Source: Marinomonas profundimaris (GTDB lineage: Bacteria > Pseudomonadota > Gammaproteobacteria > Pseudomonadales > Marinomonadaceae). From it: a stretch of 64,000 nucleotides of DNA. Below the pieces are notes generated by a model, which saw only the letters and a program-made list of their open reading frames with translations, searched no databases and was not told where the DNA came from. The translations under genes and the position numbers were made by a program. Below, piece after piece: positions 39,649 to 47,929 of the stretch (position 1 is its first letter; every line of letters starts with the position of its first letter). The DNA lies in the NCBI RefSeq assembly GCF_000508165.1, contig NZ_AYOZ01000001.1:310001-374000 (forward strand), given 5' to 3'.

Positions 39649-40527
39649 ATGAGTAATGTAAAAGTGGCCTGCGTTCAGATGGCGGTCAGCAAGGATTTTC
39701 AAGCGAATTTAGACAATGCCGTTTTACAAGTAAGAGAGGCGGCGGCGAATAAGGCAAACATCATTCTTTTGCAAGAATTGTTTATGGGGCCTTATTTTTG
39801 CATCGATCAAAAACCAGCGTATTTTGACTGGGCTCAGCCGGTTAATGATTGCTTGGCCATTCAAACGATGAGCGAACTTGCAAAAGAGTTGGGCGTTGTT
39901 TTGCCTATTAGCTTTTTTGAGCGCGATGGCAATGTTTTCTATAACTCTTTGGTGATGATAGATGCCAATGGCGATGTGATGGACTTGTACCGCAAAACAC
40001 ATATCCCTGATGGACCTGGTTACCAAGAGAAATACTATTTCACGCCAGGAAACACTGGAATAAAAGTGTGGGACACCCAGTTCGGCCGCATTGGTTGCGG
40101 TATTTGCTGGGATCAATGGTTCCCAGAATTGGCTCGTGAGCTTGCTTTAAAGGGTGCTGAATTGATTTTTTACCCTACGGCCATTGGCTCTGAGCCACCG
40201 TATCCTGAATGGGACTCGAAAGATCATTGGCAACGAACCATGCAAGGGCATGCTGCCGCGAATATGGTGCCGGTTATTGCAGCAAACCGCGTGGGTCGAG
40301 AAGAAGGTGAAAACAGTTTTATTCAGTTTTACGGTTCGTCATTTATGACCGATGAAATGGGCGCAATGAAATGCGTTGCTGATCGAAATGAAAGTACTAT
40401 TTTGTACTCGGAGTATGACTTAGACGCGAATCGTAAAGCGCGTCGGTCTTTTGGTTTATTTCGAGACCGTCGACCAGATCAATATCAAGCGATCACGTCA
40501 GGTGCTGGAATTACTTGGGAAAAATAG
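39649..40527 (+). CDS. aguB: N-carbamoylputrescine amidase
   Basis: Nitrilase-family enzyme releasing putrescine from N-carbamoylputrescine. At 292 residues the Glu-Lys-Cys catalytic triad is readable: Glu in LLQELFMGPYF, Lys in LYRKTHIPDGPGY and Cys in GCGICWDQWFPE. The sequence is of the plant/Pseudomonas AguB type. It is preceded by GGAGG. The intermediate step enzyme AguA (agmatine deiminase) is not in this window, so it must be elsewhere or replaced by another route. Confidence 0.95.
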   Translation: MSNVKVACVQMAVSKDFQANLDNAVLQVREAAANKANIILLQELFMGPYFCIDQKPAYFDWAQPVNDCLAIQTMSELAKELGVVLPISFFERDGNVFYNSLVMIDANGDVMDLYRKTHIPDGPGYQEKYYFTPGNTGIKVWDTQFGRIGCGICWDQWFPELARELALKGAELIFYPTAIGSEPPYPEWDSKDHWQRTMQGHAAANMVPVIAANRVGREEGENSFIQFYGSSFMTDEMGAMKCVADRNESTILYSEYDLDANRKARRSFGLFRDRRPDQYQAITSGAGITWEK

Positions 40528-40535
40528 TCAAAGAA

Positions 40536-40703
40536 CAAAAAAGTGCCCGCGGTATGCGGGCACAAGGCTATCCATATCCTTATTGATTTAGGGGAGGAAT
40601 CTCAATAAGGAAGATCTACTTGCACTTGGCTTTTCGAAGCCTAAAAAGAGTTTAAAAATAGTGCAACATGTGTATCTGACGGCAATGTAAAGCGAATTGC
40701 GAG
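40536..40703 (-). ncRNA. Candidate small RNA with CCUCCCC loop
   Basis: The 332-base gap between aguB and the next gene holds minus-strand structure. From right to left it has: a possible promoter (AGGACA 40739-40734, TGTAAT 40715-40710, spacing 18); TTGCAC (40666-40661) pairing with GTGCAA (40625-40620) around a GGCTT/AAGCC hairpin; CCTTATTGA/TCAATAAGG (40610-40602 and 40586-40578) with a loop containing CCTCCCC; and a GTGCCCGC/GCGGGCAC stem (40563-40543) ending in six T (40542-40537). A strong stem plus U-run facing leftwards makes no sense for aguB, and the C-rich loop could pair with ribosome-binding sites. The 5' end is approximate and the whole call is inferred. Confidence 0.45.
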
Positions 40704-40781
40704 CTTTGTATTACAAGGCGCTATGAGAGATAGTGTCCTCGTCAGTATAGATCTGTCCAAGACGTAGATATTAACTATAGT

Positions 40782-40810
40782 CTGAGATTTAGAATACGCG
40801 CGGATATAAT
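40782..40810 (+). promoter_or_regulatory. Predicted sigma-70 promoter of the ABM-GNAT gene
   Basis: CTGAGA (40782-40787) and a perfect TATAAT (40805-40810), 17 bases apart, start about 50 bases before the ATG. Confidence 0.6.
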
Positions 40811-40859
40811 CGACAGTCCACCCTCATTTAAACCCTTAACCACTTACTATAGAGAGACG

Positions 40860-41747
40860 ATGAACGTATTTAGTTCCCCAAATACACTGCCTTATTTTGC
40901 TGTTTTATTGTCTAGTAAGTTGTTGTTGAGTGACCTTACTTATCGAATCATGGCTGAAAAAACACTGGCTTTGGCCAAAGACTTACCTGGCTATTTAGGG
41001 GCTGAGTATGCGGCTGGAGAAATGGATGTACTGCTTACATATTGGCAAACTCGAGAAGCCGCCGATGCGTGGCTTAATCATGATATGCAGCGCAGAACGT
41101 TGTCTATCGGTGAGAGTTTTTGGTATGAGGAATATTCCGTAAAGCTGCTAGAGGTGAAAGGAGACGTATCATTTAAAAATGCTTTGCAAGAATTGCATGC
41201 TTCTCGTTTTCCACGAATCGAGACAGAAAGAGGCATATTAAAGGTGTTAGAAGAAGCTCAGGCCTCACTTTTATATGACTATATAAATGAAGAGAAAGAT
41301 TTTCTGGCGCCATGGGAGCCACTGAGAAGTGAAGGCTACTATTCTTTTGACACGTGCCAGTTACGAGTTCGAGAAATGCGAAGAGATTTTTTAGAAGATA
41401 CTGGGGTTGTGTTGTGTTTTTTGACTCCTAATGAAGACAAAATACTCGCGTACAGTAACTATTCGAATATTATTCGCGGTGTCTTTCAAGCTTGTAATCT
41501 CGGCTATAGTTTACGCGAGAGTGAGCAAGGGAAAGGTATTATGCAAGAGGCTCTGAGCGCTGGCTTAAAGTACCTTCATAAGGATCTTCGTATTGATCGG
41601 ATACAGGCGAGTTATATGCCTAGAAATGTTCGAAGTGCGGCGGTGTTGGATAAACTGGGTTTTGACATAGAAGGCACAGCGAGAGATTATTTGAAAATCA
41701 ATGGGCAATGGGAAAATCATATTCTGACGGCACTAACACTCCGCTAA
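40860..41747 (+). CDS. ABM-like domain fused to RimJ-type N-acetyltransferase
   Basis: A 295-residue two-domain protein. The first ~105 residues resemble the YqjZ group of ABM (antibiotic biosynthesis monooxygenase-like) dimeric alpha-beta barrels: Y-R-I-M-A...LPGYLGAEYA, LLTYWQTREAADAWLNH and FWYEEYSVKLLEV. The remainder (~120-295) is a GNAT acetyltransferase of the RimJ/RimL type, with the acetyl-CoA loop S-E-Q-G-K-G-I-M-Q-E-A-L and NVRSAAVLDKLGFDIEGTARDYL. It could acetylate a protein N-terminus or a small amine; the ABM half may be a sensor or dimeriser. AGAGAGACG precedes the ATG. Monocistronic with its own promoter and terminator. Confidence 0.8.
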   Translation: MNVFSSPNTLPYFAVLLSSKLLLSDLTYRIMAEKTLALAKDLPGYLGAEYAAGEMDVLLTYWQTREAADAWLNHDMQRRTLSIGESFWYEEYSVKLLEVKGDVSFKNALQELHASRFPRIETERGILKVLEEAQASLLYDYINEEKDFLAPWEPLRSEGYYSFDTCQLRVREMRRDFLEDTGVVLCFLTPNEDKILAYSNYSNIIRGVFQACNLGYSLRESEQGKGIMQEALSAGLKYLHKDLRIDRIQASYMPRNVRSAAVLDKLGFDIEGTARDYLKINGQWENHILTALTLR

Positions 41748-41767
41748 AGACGATTAATCAAAGCATT

Positions 41768-41790
41768 AACCTTTTTTAAGAGGTTTTTTT
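41768..41790 (+). terminator. Terminator overlapping the convergent cupin gene end
   Basis: AACCT (41768-41772) and AGGTT (41781-41785) with an 8-base loop, then a five-T run. It overlaps the stop codon (41776-41778) of the minus-strand cupin gene. Confidence 0.6.
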
Positions 41791-42489
41791 GAGTAACAAC
41801 ACTCTTCCTTTTGAGTGCTGTTGCGTCGTCACCGTCAGAACGGTAATGCTTTCTGAGCTCGGGTTTAAAATCGCTCTTGGGGTTTTCTTAGGGATAACCT
41901 GACCTAGGCTTGGGCAGGCCGTGGGCAGCTTTTGTTCGTTGGATATATAAAGTATGCCGTTGAGTGGTAGGTAGTATTGAGTCGCCATTTTTTGATAGTA
42001 AAGCGTTTCTCTGTAGTGTGGCGGATACAGCTCCAGTGCGATATGTTCTGATTGTCCCTGCCAAAGTGGCCATGTCTTGATTTTGTTTCTTTCTAGGGTT
42101 GATTCAACCGTACCAGATGATACTTTCTTAAACAGACTTCCCATGGTTATTTTTGTGGTCGATTGTAATCGTATCAAGCAAAGCTCTACAGTCGGGCTCA
42201 ATAAAGTGATGCTGTTGATCGAGCCAGCTTGTAGCCAAATCCCTTGGTGCTTTTTTAGCGCAGATTCTTTTTCATCGTCTGATGTGTTTTGTTGTAAGTA
42301 CAGTTCGCCTTTAATGACAAAAAGAAAACTATCGTCTTTATGGTGATAAAATCGAGTTGGCGTAGCGTTTTGAAAAAGATGTTCGTGCGCAATAAAAAGG
42401 TCATCTTGTTGATAGATGATAGTGTGCTTACTGGGCTCGCCTAGGCTATAGCTCATTGGGGCGAGCGTATTGTGATCAGATAAGTTCAT
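41776..42489 (-). CDS. Cupin-like protein of unknown function
   Basis: About 237 residues with a cupin-like N-terminal half (HEHLFQNATPTRFYHHKDDSFLFVIKGELYLQ, then KHQGIWLQAGSINSI) and a similar, weaker second half (LALELYPPHYRETLYYQ, YYLPLNGILYISNE), suggesting a duplicated beta-barrel. Several His and Glu could bind a metal, but the canonical cupin motif is not complete. The frame can be extended to 42645, but the extra 52 residues look non-coding. ATG 42489 has AAAAGG eight bases upstream and is preferred. The function is unknown and it is convergent with the ABM-GNAT gene. Confidence 0.55.
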   Translation of the reverse strand: MNLSDHNTLAPMSYSLGEPSKHTIIYQQDDLFIAHEHLFQNATPTRFYHHKDDSFLFVIKGELYLQQNTSDDEKESALKKHQGIWLQAGSINSITLLSPTVELCLIRLQSTTKITMGSLFKKVSSGTVESTLERNKIKTWPLWQGQSEHIALELYPPHYRETLYYQKMATQYYLPLNGILYISNEQKLPTACPSLGQVIPKKTPRAILNPSSESITVLTVTTQQHSKGRVLLLKKTS

Positions 42490-42672
42490 TATCAGTACCT
42501 TTTTAAATATCCGTTGTATTGAAGCACGAGAATACGGACCTTTCCACGATAATTTTACGGTGAGTGTTGCAGTGTGTTGGGGTGTTTCTTTATAGTTGAG
42601 TCCAGAATAGTTTATGAAATCCGTGTGTGTCGATAATTTGCACATGCAAACGATTGTAGAAGGAAAGTTTCC

Positions 42673-44970
42673 TTGAGTGAGTTGTCAAATTTCGAGTCGA
42701 ATGAAACCCTTTCATTAAAAGACTACACAGAAAAAGCGTACTTAAATTACTCCATGTACGTTATTTTAGATCGAGCATTGCCACATATTGGCGACGGTTT
42801 AAAACCAGTACAACGACGCATTGTCTATGCGATGAGCGAGTTGGGTTTAAAAGCCAGCGCGAAATACAAAAAATCCGCTCGTACCGTGGGTGATGTGTTG
42901 GGTAAGTTCCATCCTCATGGTGACAGTGCTTGTTATGAAGCCATGGTGCTCATGGCTCAGCCTTTCTCATACCGCTATCCATTGGTTGATGGTCAGGGTA
43001 ACTGGGGCGCGCCAGATGACCCAAAATCGTTTGCTGCGATGCGTTATACCGAATCTCGACTTTCTAAATACGCGGATGTATTACTCAGAGAGGTAAGTCA
43101 AGGCACAGTAGACTGGACGCCAAACTTTGATGGTACGTTGCAAGAACCGTCTGTGCTGCCGTCAAGATTACCTAATTTATTATTGAATGGCACAACAGGT
43201 ATCGCTGTTGGTATGGCAACGGATATTCCGCCTCATAATTTGCGTGAAATTGGCGGTGCTTGCATTCACCTGTTGAACAACCCTGATTCAAGCCTTGATG
43301 ACTTGCTTAACTTTGTTCAGGGGCCAGATTTCCCGACAGGCAGTGAGATTATCACGCCGAAGAGCGACATTGTTAAGTTATACGAAACGGGTAAAGGCCA
43401 GATTAAAGCCAGAGCCCGTTTTACGATTGAAGAAGGTGAAATCGTTGTTAATGAACTGCCTCATCAAGCGTCTGGTAGTAAAATCCTAGAGCAAATAGCC
43501 GCGCAAATGCAGGCGAAGAAATTGCCTATGGTGGTCGATCTACGAGATGAGTCAGATCATGAAAACCCAACACGTTTAGTCATTGTGCCTAAATCCAATC
43601 GTGTTGATATTGATGCTGTCATGACGCACCTTTTTGCGACGACAGACTTGGAAAAGTCCTATCGCGTAAACATGAATGTGATTGGGTTAGATGGCTTGCC
43701 TCAAGTAAAACCCCTTAAGAATTTCTTATCTGAATGGCTGCGCTTTCGTATCGATGTTGTACGTCGCCGTTTGCAATTTCGTCTCGACAAAGTTCTGAAT
43801 CGTTTACACATTTTAGAAGGCTTATTAATCGCGTATCTAAATATTGATGAAGTAATCGATATTATACGCACAGAAGAAAAGCCAAAAGTTGAGTTGATGG
43901 CGCGTTTTGGCTTAACCGATATGCAAGCTGAATCGATTCTTGAATTGAAATTGCGTCATCTCGCCAAACTCGAAGAGATGCGCATCAAGGGCGAGCAGGA
44001 TGAGCTGGAAAAAGAGCGCAAGCAATTAGAGGGTTTGTTGTCTTCAGACCGTAAGTTGAAAAAACTGATTACAGAAGAGATTCAAGAAGCGATCGATGCG
44101 TTTGGTGATGATCGCCGTACTCCGATGGTTGCTCGCAAAGAGTCTCAAGCATTTAGCGAAGAAGACTTATTGTCAAATGACCCAATCACTGTGGTGATTT
44201 CTAAACAAGGTTGGGTTCGCGCTGCGAAAGGTCACGATATTGATGTGCATGGCTTGAGCTACAAATCGGGCGATGAGTTTCTGGTCAGTGCAAAAGGGCG
44301 CTCCAATCAAACGTTGGTTCTGCTTGCGTCTAATGGTCGAACCTATTCCGTCAAAGCGCATACTTTGCCTTCCGCTCGAGGACAAGGTGAGCCGATAACC
44401 GGTCGAATATCACTGGAAAAAGACGCGACCATTGTGTCGATGATTCTAGACAGCGAAGACGCGCATTATTTGGTAGCAAGTGATGCAGGTTATGGATTTG
44501 TTGCGCAGCTGAAAGATTTGTACGCGAAAAATAAAGCCGGAAAAGCAACGTTGAGCTTGCCTAAAGGTGCTCAAGTCATGGCGCCAGTGTTGGTTCAACA
44601 TCCGGAGCAGGGTCGCGTTGTAGCCATATCAAATGAAGGGCGCATGCTCGCATTTGATGTGGCTTCTTTGCCGCAAATGGCAAAAGGCAAGGGTAATAAA
44701 ATGATCAGTATCCCTTCTGCACGGGCAGCCGACCGAGAAGAGTTGGTGGTTGCGATGGCGTGTGTTCAGCCTAATGACTTGTTAACTGCTTATGCCGGTA
44801 AACGTTTTATGTCTTTCGCTGAAAAGGACTTGGAAGAGTACCTGGGGGAGCGGGGACGTAGAGGTTTAAAACTACCGAGAGGTTTCCAACGTATAGATGC
44901 TCTTGAGGTTAAAGCTGGGGAAGGAAAACTGGCTAAAGTGAATGAGCCAACGAAACAAGATTTATTTTAA
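42673..44970 (+). CDS. parC: DNA topoisomerase IV subunit A
   Basis: Decatenating type II topoisomerase subunit. At 765 residues it has catalytic Tyr125 (equivalent to E. coli Tyr120) in [10 protein letters not shown], and the quinolone region HGDSACYEA with Ser85 and Glu89 (E. coli Ser80 and Glu84, sensitive type). The C-terminal domain lacks the GyrA box, as expected for ParC. The start is TTG 42673, supported by AGAAGGAAAG about eight bases upstream and by the family N-terminus. parE is not adjacent in this window. Divergent from the cupin gene. Confidence 0.98.
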   Translation: MSELSNFESNETLSLKDYTEKAYLNYSMYVILDRALPHIGDGLKPVQRRIVYAMSELGLKASAKYKKSARTVGDVLGKFHPHGDSACYEAMVLMAQPFSYRYPLVDGQGNWGAPDDPKSFAAMRYTESRLSKYADVLLREVSQGTVDWTPNFDGTLQEPSVLPSRLPNLLLNGTTGIAVGMATDIPPHNLREIGGACIHLLNNPDSSLDDLLNFVQGPDFPTGSEIITPKSDIVKLYETGKGQIKARARFTIEEGEIVVNELPHQASGSKILEQIAAQMQAKKLPMVVDLRDESDHENPTRLVIVPKSNRVDIDAVMTHLFATTDLEKSYRVNMNVIGLDGLPQVKPLKNFLSEWLRFRIDVVRRRLQFRLDKVLNRLHILEGLLIAYLNIDEVIDIIRTEEKPKVELMARFGLTDMQAESILELKLRHLAKLEEMRIKGEQDELEKERKQLEGLLSSDRKLKKLITEEIQEAIDAFGDDRRTPMVARKESQAFSEEDLLSNDPITVVISKQGWVRAAKGHDIDVHGLSYKSGDEFLVSAKGRSNQTLVLLASNGRTYSVKAHTLPSARGQGEPITGRISLEKDATIVSMILDSEDAHYLVASDAGYGFVAQLKDLYAKNKAGKATLSLPKGAQVMAPVLVQHPEQGRVVAISNEGRMLAFDVASLPQMAKGKGNKMISIPSARAADREELVVAMACVQPNDLLTAYAGKRFMSFAEKDLEEYLGERGRRGLKLPRGFQRIDALEVKAGEGKLAKVNEPTKQDLF

Positions 44971-44988
44971 AATGGATAAATAGGCGTT

Positions 44989-45016
44989 GTGGTCATAGAC
45001 TTATCGGCTAGACCAC
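44989..45016 (+). repeat. Hairpin after parC
   Basis: GTGGTC (44989-44994) and GACCAC (45011-45016) with an internal TAG/CTA pairing. No T-run follows, so this is a weak terminator or a structure in the bacterioferritin leader. Confidence 0.35.
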
Positions 45017-45093
45017 CGTGCCAATTTGGATAAAACACTGAGTAAATGACTCATTACGTGAAGTGGATTCGCGACCAATAAGAGGAAACGACA

Positions 45094-45567
45094 ATGAAAG
45101 GTAGTCAAAAAGTAATAGACAGTTTAAATGCGTTATTGGCAAATGAATTGGCTGCAATTGATCAGTATTTTATACATTCACGCATGTATGATGATTGGGG
45201 CTTGAATAAATTGTATGAACGCCTGAATCATGAAATGGAAGAAGAAACACAGCATTCGGATTGGTTGATTAAGCGTATTTTGTTTTTGGAAGGTGTTCCA
45301 TGTATGACAAAACGCCGTGATTTGCTTATCGGTTCTGATCTGCGCTCTATGATTTCAAATGATCTAACACTTGAATTAGAAGTGGTTAGCTGTGTGCGCG
45401 ATGCCATTGCTGTTTGTGAGTCAGAAGGCGATTATCAAACGCGTGAAACGCTTGAAAAGCTATTGTTTGATACAGAAGAAGATCATGTTTACTGGTTAGA
45501 GCAACAGCTTGGGTTAATGGAAAAAATTGGCATGCAGAATTACTATCAATCGCAAATGGGTAACTAA
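45094..45567 (+). CDS. bfr: Bacterioferritin subunit with ferroxidase centre (no haem Met)
   Basis: Iron-storage ferritin of 157 residues. The di-iron ferroxidase ligands of E. coli Bfr all have counterparts: Glu18, Glu51, His54, Glu94, and Glu128/His131 (E. coli 127/130, one-residue shift). The haem-ligand Met52 is replaced by Thr (EETQH). The C-terminus QNYYQSQMGN matches Bfr. It lies 11 bases before a second bfr gene with the opposite pattern, so the two likely form one mixed 24-mer, as described for two-subunit bacterioferritins. GAGGAAACG precedes the ATG. Confidence 0.95.
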   Translation: MKGSQKVIDSLNALLANELAAIDQYFIHSRMYDDWGLNKLYERLNHEMEEETQHSDWLIKRILFLEGVPCMTKRRDLLIGSDLRSMISNDLTLELEVVSCVRDAIAVCESEGDYQTRETLEKLLFDTEEDHVYWLEQQLGLMEKIGMQNYYQSQMGN

Positions 45568-45578
45568 GGAGACACTTT

Positions 45579-46043
45579 ATGAAAGGGGATCGCGACGTTA
45601 TTGCTAAGCTGAATCAAGTGTTGGCGAATGAATTGGTGGGAATTAATCAATATTTTCTTCATGCTCGTATGTTCAAAGATTTTGGTTTTAGCGCCTTGGA
45701 TAAAGCGGACTATAAAACGTCTATTCAGAAAATGAAAAATGCCGATCGTTTGATTGAGCGTGTTTTGTTTTTAGAAGGCCTGCCGAATTTACAGGACCTT
45801 GGTCGTCTGCGCATTGGTGAAAATAGCGAAGAAATGATTGCAGCCAACATGGAATTTGAATTGGATACGTTGTCGGCGCTGAAAGCGGCGATCGACGTTT
45901 GTGAGCAAAAACAGGACTTTATGAGTCGTGATACGCTGGAAAAAATATTAGAAGAGCAAGAAGAGCAAATCGATTGGTTGGAAACTCAGCAGCATTTAAT
46001 CGGTGTTTCTGGGCTTGAGAATTACCTTCAATCTCAGATGTAA
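45579..46043 (+). CDS. bfr: Bacterioferritin subunit with haem Met (ferroxidase centre lost)
   Basis: A 154-residue bacterioferritin that keeps Met52 (SIQKMKNADR), the bis-Met haem ligand at subunit interfaces, while the ferroxidase ligands Glu51, His54, Glu127 and His130 are Lys, Asn, Gln and Gln; Glu18 and Glu94 remain. So it should bind haem but not oxidise iron, complementing the neighbouring subunit. AAGGAG precedes the ATG. It is convergent with bfd, 16 bases away. Confidence 0.95.
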   Translation: MKGDRDVIAKLNQVLANELVGINQYFLHARMFKDFGFSALDKADYKTSIQKMKNADRLIERVLFLEGLPNLQDLGRLRIGENSEEMIAANMEFELDTLSALKAAIDVCEQKQDFMSRDTLEKILEEQEEQIDWLETQQHLIGVSGLENYLQSQM

Positions 46044-46058
46044 TGGTTTTGTTGTGAT

Positions 46059-46253
46059 TTAAGCTACTTGGAATTGGGTTTCAGCAATTTTGATCAGCTC
46101 GTTATTGAGTAGCTTTTTTGCGCACTGGCAACACTTACCACATTGACTACCAATGCTGTGCTCTTTATACAGGGCACGCATGGTAGTCGCTCCTTCCTGT
46201 ATAGAGGCTTTAATGGCTCTGTCTGATACTTGATTACAAATACAAACGTACAT
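46059..46253 (-). CDS. bfd: Bacterioferritin-associated ferredoxin
   Basis: A 64-residue [2Fe-2S] protein that reduces the haem of bacterioferritin to release stored iron. Cluster ligands are Cys4, Cys6, Cys38 and Cys41 (YVCICN and QCGKC), as in E. coli Bfd. Two extra cysteines (42 and 44) follow. It is transcribed towards the bfr pair from the opposite side, with a Fur-like box 52-70 bases upstream of its ATG, which predicts induction under iron limitation. Confidence 0.95.
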   Translation of the reverse strand: MYVCICNQVSDRAIKASIQEGATTMRALYKEHSIGSQCGKCCQCAKKLLNNELIKIAETQFQVA

Positions 46254-46304
46254 AAATGAAAATCACTCGCACTAATATTTTAATCTCACGATTGTATTTT
46301 TAAT

Positions 46305-46323
46305 GTTAATGATTATCAATAGA
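46305..46323 (-). promoter_or_regulatory. Fur-box-like sequence upstream of bfd
   Basis: The 19-mer at 46305-46323 (centre AATGATTATCA) matches the palindromic Fur consensus GATAATGATAATCATTATC at 14 positions. Its position fits iron repression of bfd. Confidence 0.6.
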
Positions 46324-46427
46324 TAAAAATTTATCTGTTTGTATTCTTTGATAGTTTTTTTAATAGATTATTGAAGAGAGGGCTAAAAAAGGCCTTTAAC
46401 CCTCTGATGAGAAATGTGTTCTCGGGG

Positions 46428-47069
46428 CTAAGCGTCTTTTTCTGCAATGTCGTTAAGTACTTTGAGAAAAGACTCAGGATCATGCGCACCTTGAATCAGA
46501 AACTTATCGTTGATCACATATGTTGGTACGGAGTTTATGTCTAAGCGGCGTAAGTGCTGCAGTTTTTTCTCTGTGAGTGTTTTCGCTTCAGGACTAAGTG
46601 CGTATTCGATATCCGACTTTTGCAAACCAATACTCAACGCAATGTCTTCTAATGTGCTTTTTAATCCTATGTCTTTCCCATCCGTAAAATAGGCGTGGAA
46701 GACCGCCAAAACAAAAGGCGTTGCTAAATTTGATTTTGTGGCAGCGTGCACAAACTGATGCGCAAGTTTGGAATTCGGCAAGCGATCTTTTTCTGAAAAA
46801 TTGAATGATATACCTGCTTCAATGCCAACTTGTTGAAGTGCATGTGTCGCTTCGTTTAGCTTTTCAGGGCTGCCAAATTTTTCGCCGAGGTAGGTTTCTC
46901 TGTCGGCACCTTCAATTGGCATATCTGGGTGCAGCTCAAACGGCTGCCAGCGAATGTCGATACGATAATCATCACCGAGTTGTTCAATGGCTTGTTTTAA
47001 GCGTGAATAACCTAAGTAGCACCAAGGGCAAACGAGATCAGAAATAATGTCGATACGCAAATCGGCCAT
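46428..47069 (-). CDS. DsbA-family oxidoreductase, FrnE type
   Basis: A 213-residue thioredoxin-fold protein with the redox motif C-P-W-C (Cys14-Cys17) at the first helix, no signal peptide, and the FrnE features WQPFELHPDMP and VPTYVINDKFLIQGAHDP with the cis-Pro loop. Cytosolic FrnE-like proteins act as thiol oxidoreductases and have been tied to oxidative-stress tolerance; the exact substrate is unknown. ATG 47069. It lies 39 bases downstream of the Tag-like gene on the same strand, so the two may be co-transcribed. Confidence 0.88.
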   Translation of the reverse strand: MADLRIDIISDLVCPWCYLGYSRLKQAIEQLGDDYRIDIRWQPFELHPDMPIEGADRETYLGEKFGSPEKLNEATHALQQVGIEAGISFNFSEKDRLPNSKLAHQFVHAATKSNLATPFVLAVFHAYFTDGKDIGLKSTLEDIALSIGLQKSDIEYALSPEAKTLTEKKLQHLRRLDINSVPTYVINDKFLIQGAHDPESFLKVLNDIAEKDA

Positions 47070-47108
47070 GGGTTCTCCTAAAATATGAAATATAAAGTTC
47101 GAAAATAG

Positions 47109-47783
47109 TTAGTTGACGCTTAGCGCAATGCATTGGCTTATTGTCGCGTAAGAACGGCCGCTTTCTTGATGCCAATGATTAAACGCATTCTGTGCGGCTT
47201 TCCATGCTGATTGCGTGTCTCTGCCTGTGGTAATAATGTCGTTTAGACGTAAATACCCTTCAACATCTTTTGTCAGCATAAAGGTGTCTTTTCCCATGGC
47301 TCTGAGAGTATAAGGGCCAGTGTTGCCGCCGAGTCTTGCACCGTGCTTTTTTAGATAAGCCCACAACCCCGTAATGTTGTCGCTGGGCCAGCTGGCAACA
47401 AACTGAGAAAAGGAGCCATGACTTGCCTGACATTCGCTTATCATTAGAGCATTTTCACGAATGGTCATGACTTTGCCAAGGTTGCGAATAATACGAATGT
47501 CTTTGGCTTTTTCCTCCCACATTTCATCATGAATGAGCAGCATTTTTTCAATATCAAAATTGAAAAATACTGTTTCGAATCCTGGCCATTTATTGCTGAC
47601 AACTTTCCAGTTAATGCCTGATTGAAACACTTTCTGGGAAAAGGCCGATAACCACCTGTCGTCGCTCATTAGGCTGAGTTGGGCTGTGTTTAATGGCCGC
47701 CAGAACATTTCTTCAAGGGCGTTTTTTCCACCATGACGAAGCGCGGCTCTATCGTATATGGATTGGAAGCGTTCATATGTCAT
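47109..47783 (-). CDS. DNA-3-methyladenine glycosylase I-like protein (Tag-like)
   Basis: About 224 residues with the Tag core: QSGINWKVVSNKWPGFETVF followed by FNFD (compare the Q-A-G-L-S-W segment of Tag) and IIRNLGKVMTIRENA. The E. coli Tag zinc ligands Cys4, His17, His175 and Cys179 have no counterparts. Instead the C-terminal part has a helix-hairpin-helix-like LKKHGARLGGNTGPYTLRAMG followed by LTKDV. The frame extends to 47879, but ATG 47783 has GGAG seven bases upstream and starts the conserved region. A base-excision glycosylase role is probable but the substrate is unproven. Confidence 0.72.
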   Translation of the reverse strand: MTYERFQSIYDRAALRHGGKNALEEMFWRPLNTAQLSLMSDDRWLSAFSQKVFQSGINWKVVSNKWPGFETVFFNFDIEKMLLIHDEMWEEKAKDIRIIRNLGKVMTIRENALMISECQASHGSFSQFVASWPSDNITGLWAYLKKHGARLGGNTGPYTLRAMGKDTFMLTKDVEGYLRLNDIITTGRDTQSAWKAAQNAFNHWHQESGRSYATISQCIALSVN

Positions 47784-47929
47784 CTTAGGCTCCTGTTTTG
47801 TTGCGCTCAGTTTATCATAAGCTTTTGTGCATAAAGTGGGTTGAACGCATATCTTGTTTGGTATTTTAGTGATGGACACTATCTGTTTGCCTTATAATGC
47901 GAAGAAATGGTCCTATCGAGAAAATTTGA

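Noticed and set aside
40543..40563. GC-rich stem read as the aguB terminator
   Set aside because: The plus strand has no T-run after it; the T-run faces the minus strand. It may still pause aguB transcription.
42490..42645. N-terminal extension of the cupin gene
   Set aside because: No Shine-Dalgarno and unlike protein; ATG 42489 has a good one.
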